This document shows positions 62,007 to 64,000 of a DNA stretch of 64,000 nt, piece after piece. Under the pieces are notes generated by a model, which saw only the letters and a program-made list of their open reading frames with translations, was not told where the DNA came from and made no database searches. Made by a program: the position numbers and the translations under genes. Each line of letters opens with the position of its first letter. Within the stretch, counting starts at the first letter, position 1. This DNA is from Dyadobacter frigoris (GTDB taxonomy: Bacteria; Bacteroidota; Bacteroidia; Cytophagales; Spirosomataceae), in assembly GCF_005280585.1 (NCBI RefSeq), contig NZ_SZVO01000007.1:186001-250000 (forward strand), given 5' to 3'.

Positions 62007-62349
62007 AAATAGCAATGTGAATAAGGAAATAAACGGAGCATTCTTGCGGTTATTTCACCCTTTCAGGGTTTATGCTGAGCTGATATTCCAAGTTCTATAA
62101 TACTGTCATCCCTTCGGGATTGTTGACATTAGAAATCCAGAAGGATGAATTACCTAAGCGGAATAATGATATTGTTATAAAAACAAATTTATCCCTTCGG
62201 GATTGTTGATATAAAAATCCCGAAGGGATGACATTATTATAGGAAGACATTGCCCTGAGCGAATTTTTAAACCCCAACGGGGTGACATAACCGTGCTGGA
62301 AACGGATTTTGACAAATGATTTTTAATAACACATACTGTTGTAGAAAAC
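62007..62349. other. Gap between rsmH and ftsL
   Basis: The 343-bp gap is mostly filled by a composite palindromic repeat (62056-62283). No gene is seen. ftsL and ftsI might be transcribed through it or from a promoter near 62290-62340. Confidence 0.6.
62056..62283. repeat. 228-bp composite palindrome with CCCTTCGGGAT hairpins
   Basis: CATCCCTTCGGGAT (62107-62120), ATCCCTTCGGGAT (62191-62203) and ATCCCGAAGGGAT (62217-62228) are short hairpins. The left arm, CACCC...GGGTTT, CTATAATA and TGTCATCCCTTCGGGATT, is mirrored on the right by AATCCCGAAGGGATGACA, TATTATAG and AAACCCCAACGGGGTG. The unit is a large imperfect inverted repeat. Confidence 0.75.
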
Positions 62350-62757
62350 ATGGCTGAAAATAAAAGAAGACCGAAACCGACACCCGAAAAATCACCAAAA
62401 CGACGTCGTGAGTACAGTCTTTTTAACTGGCTGAACAAATTTTTTCCGCTGGATAAGGTTTTTGGGGAAAAATTACCTGGAAAAGAAGAGCGGGTTCCTG
62501 TGAAATATTTCTATTATTTCGGGTGGATCGTTATTCTTTTGGTGATTTATGAAAGAATCGGTTTTCAGTCTGAGGAGTATGTCAGAAGCAGTATCAAATT
62601 AAAAAAAGAGGTAGAAGATTTACGGGCCGAATACACTTCCATCCAGGCTGAATATGAAAAAAGCGGAAAACAATCCGTGGTCATTGAAAAAGTGAAACCG
62701 GATGGATTGGAAGAAAACCTGAATCCGCCAAAGAAAATAATCATTAGAAAAGAATAA
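62350..62757 (+). CDS. ftsL: FtsL-like cell division protein
   Basis: A 135-residue bitopic protein. A basic, proline-rich cytoplasmic N-terminus (1-50, rich in KRRPKPTPEKSPKRR-type residues) precedes one transmembrane helix (about 53-69) and a periplasmic coiled coil (about 75-110, KKEVEDLRAEYTSIQAEYEK). This size, topology and position between rsmH and ftsI match the Bacteroidota FtsL-like protein, which links FtsQ/FtsB-type partners to septal synthesis. The sequence itself is poorly conserved, so the call rests on position and topology. Confidence 0.85.
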   Translation: MAENKRRPKPTPEKSPKRRREYSLFNWLNKFFPLDKVFGEKLPGKEERVPVKYFYYFGWIVILLVIYERIGFQSEEYVRSSIKLKKEVEDLRAEYTSIQAEYEKSGKQSVVIEKVKPDGLEENLNPPKKIIIRKE

Positions 62758-62788
62758 TACACTTCATTCCATTATTCTAAAATCCGGT

Positions 62789-64000
62789 ATGAAAAGCGAT
62801 ACAGACAGCGGCCAGAATAATAAAAAAGCACTGATTTACCGGGCACGTATTGTTGCCCTGTTTTTGTTTGTTTTTGCCATCATGGTTTTCGGGAAACTAA
62901 TTCAGGTTCAGTATTATGCTAAATTTAAAGGAAAAACCTGGGCAGAATACGCAGAAAAAAATGACCTGAAACTGGATACAATTCCGGCTATGCGGGGAAG
63001 TATTTTTTCAAGCGACGGCAGTTTGCTGGCCACTTCATTGCCATATTACTATGTTGGATTTGACACCAAAGTGGCTGACTCAACCTATTTTTATGATAAT
63101 GTAGATCAGCTTGCCCGATTGCTGGTTAAGAATTTTGGTGAAAATACTTTTGACGGCTATAAGGATAAACTTATCAGATACCGAAAAAGTAAAAGCAAAC
63201 GGTATTTAAGATTAAAAAATAAAGAAATTGGCTATCTGGAAAGAGAAAAAGTAAAGGAGTGGCCATTCTTCGCCCGTGCCAAAAAGGGTGGGGGAGGAAA
63301 GTTTGAAATGATCTACAAACGCTACAAACCCTTCAGCCCTATGGCCGACCGGACCATTGGCGGAACCGATCCCAAAAGCGGCCGGGGTTATATTGGTATT
63401 GAAGCAAGTTTTGACAAAAAACTTGAAGGAAAAGACGGAATAAACTGGGTTGAGCTGGTAGAAGGCGGGATAAAAATTCCTGTGGGCGACAATTTAAATA
63501 TTCAGCCGGAAACGGGAAAAGACATCTATACGACGCTGGATATGACTTTTCAAGATATGGCAGAAATTGCACTGAGAAGGAAACTAACCGAAGCACAGGC
63601 AGATTTTGGTTGTGTTATTGTCATGGAAGTAGCCACGGGCGAGATCCGTGCTATGGCCAATTTGACAAAACGTCCTGACGATAAATACGAAGAAGTTTTT
63701 AATTATGCACTGGCCGGAAGTACGGATCCTGGCTCTACTTTTAAGTTGCCAACGATGATGGCACTTTTGGAGGAAACCAAAATGGATCCAAATAAAGTGA
63801 CTGTTAATACCGGCACCGGCTCTATCCGTTTCAGAGGACTTTCCATAAACGATTCTAAAAGAGGTGGTCACGGGATTTTAACTGCCGCACAGGTTTTTGA
63901 AAAATCATCCAATATCGGTGTTCATTTACTGATGCAGCGTTATTTTTTCTCTAAACCGGATAAATATCTTGGGTACCTGAAGCAATTCCACCTGACTGAA
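62789..64000 (+). CDS. ftsI: Peptidoglycan transpeptidase FtsI (PBP3-like), 3' end outside window
   Basis: The frame is open from the ATG at 62789 to the window edge (404 codons). A cytoplasmic N-terminus is followed by a transmembrane helix (about 25-43, ALFLFVFAIMVFGKL). The dimerisation domain starts with PAMRGSIFSSDGSLLATS, and the transpeptidase domain has the catalytic serine S316 in the STFK motif (PGSTFKLP). The later SxN and KTG motifs lie beyond or near the edge. It makes septal cross-links. It follows ftsL by 31 bp and begins the peptidoglycan genes of the cluster. Confidence 0.95.
   Translation, partial: MKSDTDSGQNNKKALIYRARIVALFLFVFAIMVFGKLIQVQYYAKFKGKTWAEYAEKNDLKLDTIPAMRGSIFSSDGSLLATSLPYYYVGFDTKVADSTYFYDNVDQLARLLVKNFGENTFDGYKDKLIRYRKSKSKRYLRLKNKEIGYLEREKVKEWPFFARAKKGGGGKFEMIYKRYKPFSPMADRTIGGTDPKSGRGYIGIEASFDKKLEGKDGINWVELVEGGIKIPVGDNLNIQPETGKDIYTTLDMTFQDMAEIALRRKLTEAQADFGCVIVMEVATGEIRAMANLTKRPDDKYEEVFNYALAGSTDPGSTFKLPTMMALLEETKMDPNKVTVNTGTGSIRFRGLSINDSKRGGHGILTAAQVFEKSSNIGVHLLMQRYFFSKPDKYLGYLKQFHLTE

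Noticed and set aside
1..64000. tRNA, rRNA, riboswitch or insertion sequence
   Set aside because: I looked for cloverleaf-like ends, known riboswitch cores (including upstream of thiL) and transposase motifs and saw none. A covariance-model search would be needed to exclude weak RNA elements.

Overview
The window comes from a Bacteroidota chromosome, most likely a Cytophagales/Spirosomaceae member such as Dyadobacter (inferred from gene content, not tested by search). Supporting signs are promoters of the Bacteroidota type (TTTG-N19..21-TAnnTTTG), a long SecA without the C-terminal zinc motif, a type IX secretion sorting domain, a bacillithiol enzyme (BshC), a long IspH, and many palindromic intergenic repeats. 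The genes look like ordinary chromosomal ones. I see no insertion sequence, phage, CRISPR array, tRNA or rRNA.

Layout. 1-9.4 kb: folK (cut by the window edge), rpmB, a two-component system, an N-acetylglucosamine kinase-like gene with a cytochrome b5-like gene, a lipoprotein, thiL, a class IV aminotransferase, a polyprenyl synthase, a rhomboid protease and a phosphatidylserine decarboxylase. 9.5-15 kb: secA, a PspC protein and the thiolase fadA. 15-23 kb: a surface polysaccharide region with an acyltransferase, an esterase lipoprotein, two glycosyltransferases and a large T9SS-exported glycosidase-like protein. 23-30.5 kb: fadE, bshC, an ECF sigma/anti-sigma/secreted protein operon and ispH. 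30.7-36.2 kb: a bacterial alpha-2-macroglobulin. 36.6-41 kb: a heme uptake and use operon. 41-42.6 kb: a dicarboxylate symporter and a lone DUF433 gene. 42.6-48.6 kb: a four-gene operon of sigma factor, membrane TPR protein, subtilisin-like protease and CHAT protease. 48.7-56.5 kb: an M3 peptidase, a small lipoprotein, a sugar epimerase with two membrane glycosyltransferases, an Rrf2 regulator and a zincin. 56.5-59.6 kb: fadN and its marR regulator. 59.7-64 kb: a TlpA-like lipoprotein, then the start of the division/cell wall cluster (rsmH, ftsL, ftsI cut by the window edge).

Two things stand out. First, three separate beta-oxidation loci (fadA, fadE, marR-fadN) carry the same palindrome, TAGTATGC-N2-GCATACTA. 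In the fadE and marR promoters its centre coincides with the predicted -33 element. This suggests that the MarR protein controls a scattered fadN-fadA-fadE regulon and itself. Second, the sigma/TPR/S8/CHAT operon looks like a protease-based signalling or conflict module: a transcription factor, a membrane tether and two proteases with intact catalytic residues are co-transcribed. The CHAT protein appears to be outside the inner membrane and the subtilase inside it. I know of no assigned function for this arrangement.

Intergenic DNA is rich in composite palindromes at 5.8, 6.8, 36.2-36.6, 58.9-59.1 and 62.05-62.3 kb. One of them supplies the stop codon of marR and separates it from fadN. Another separates rsmH from ftsL.
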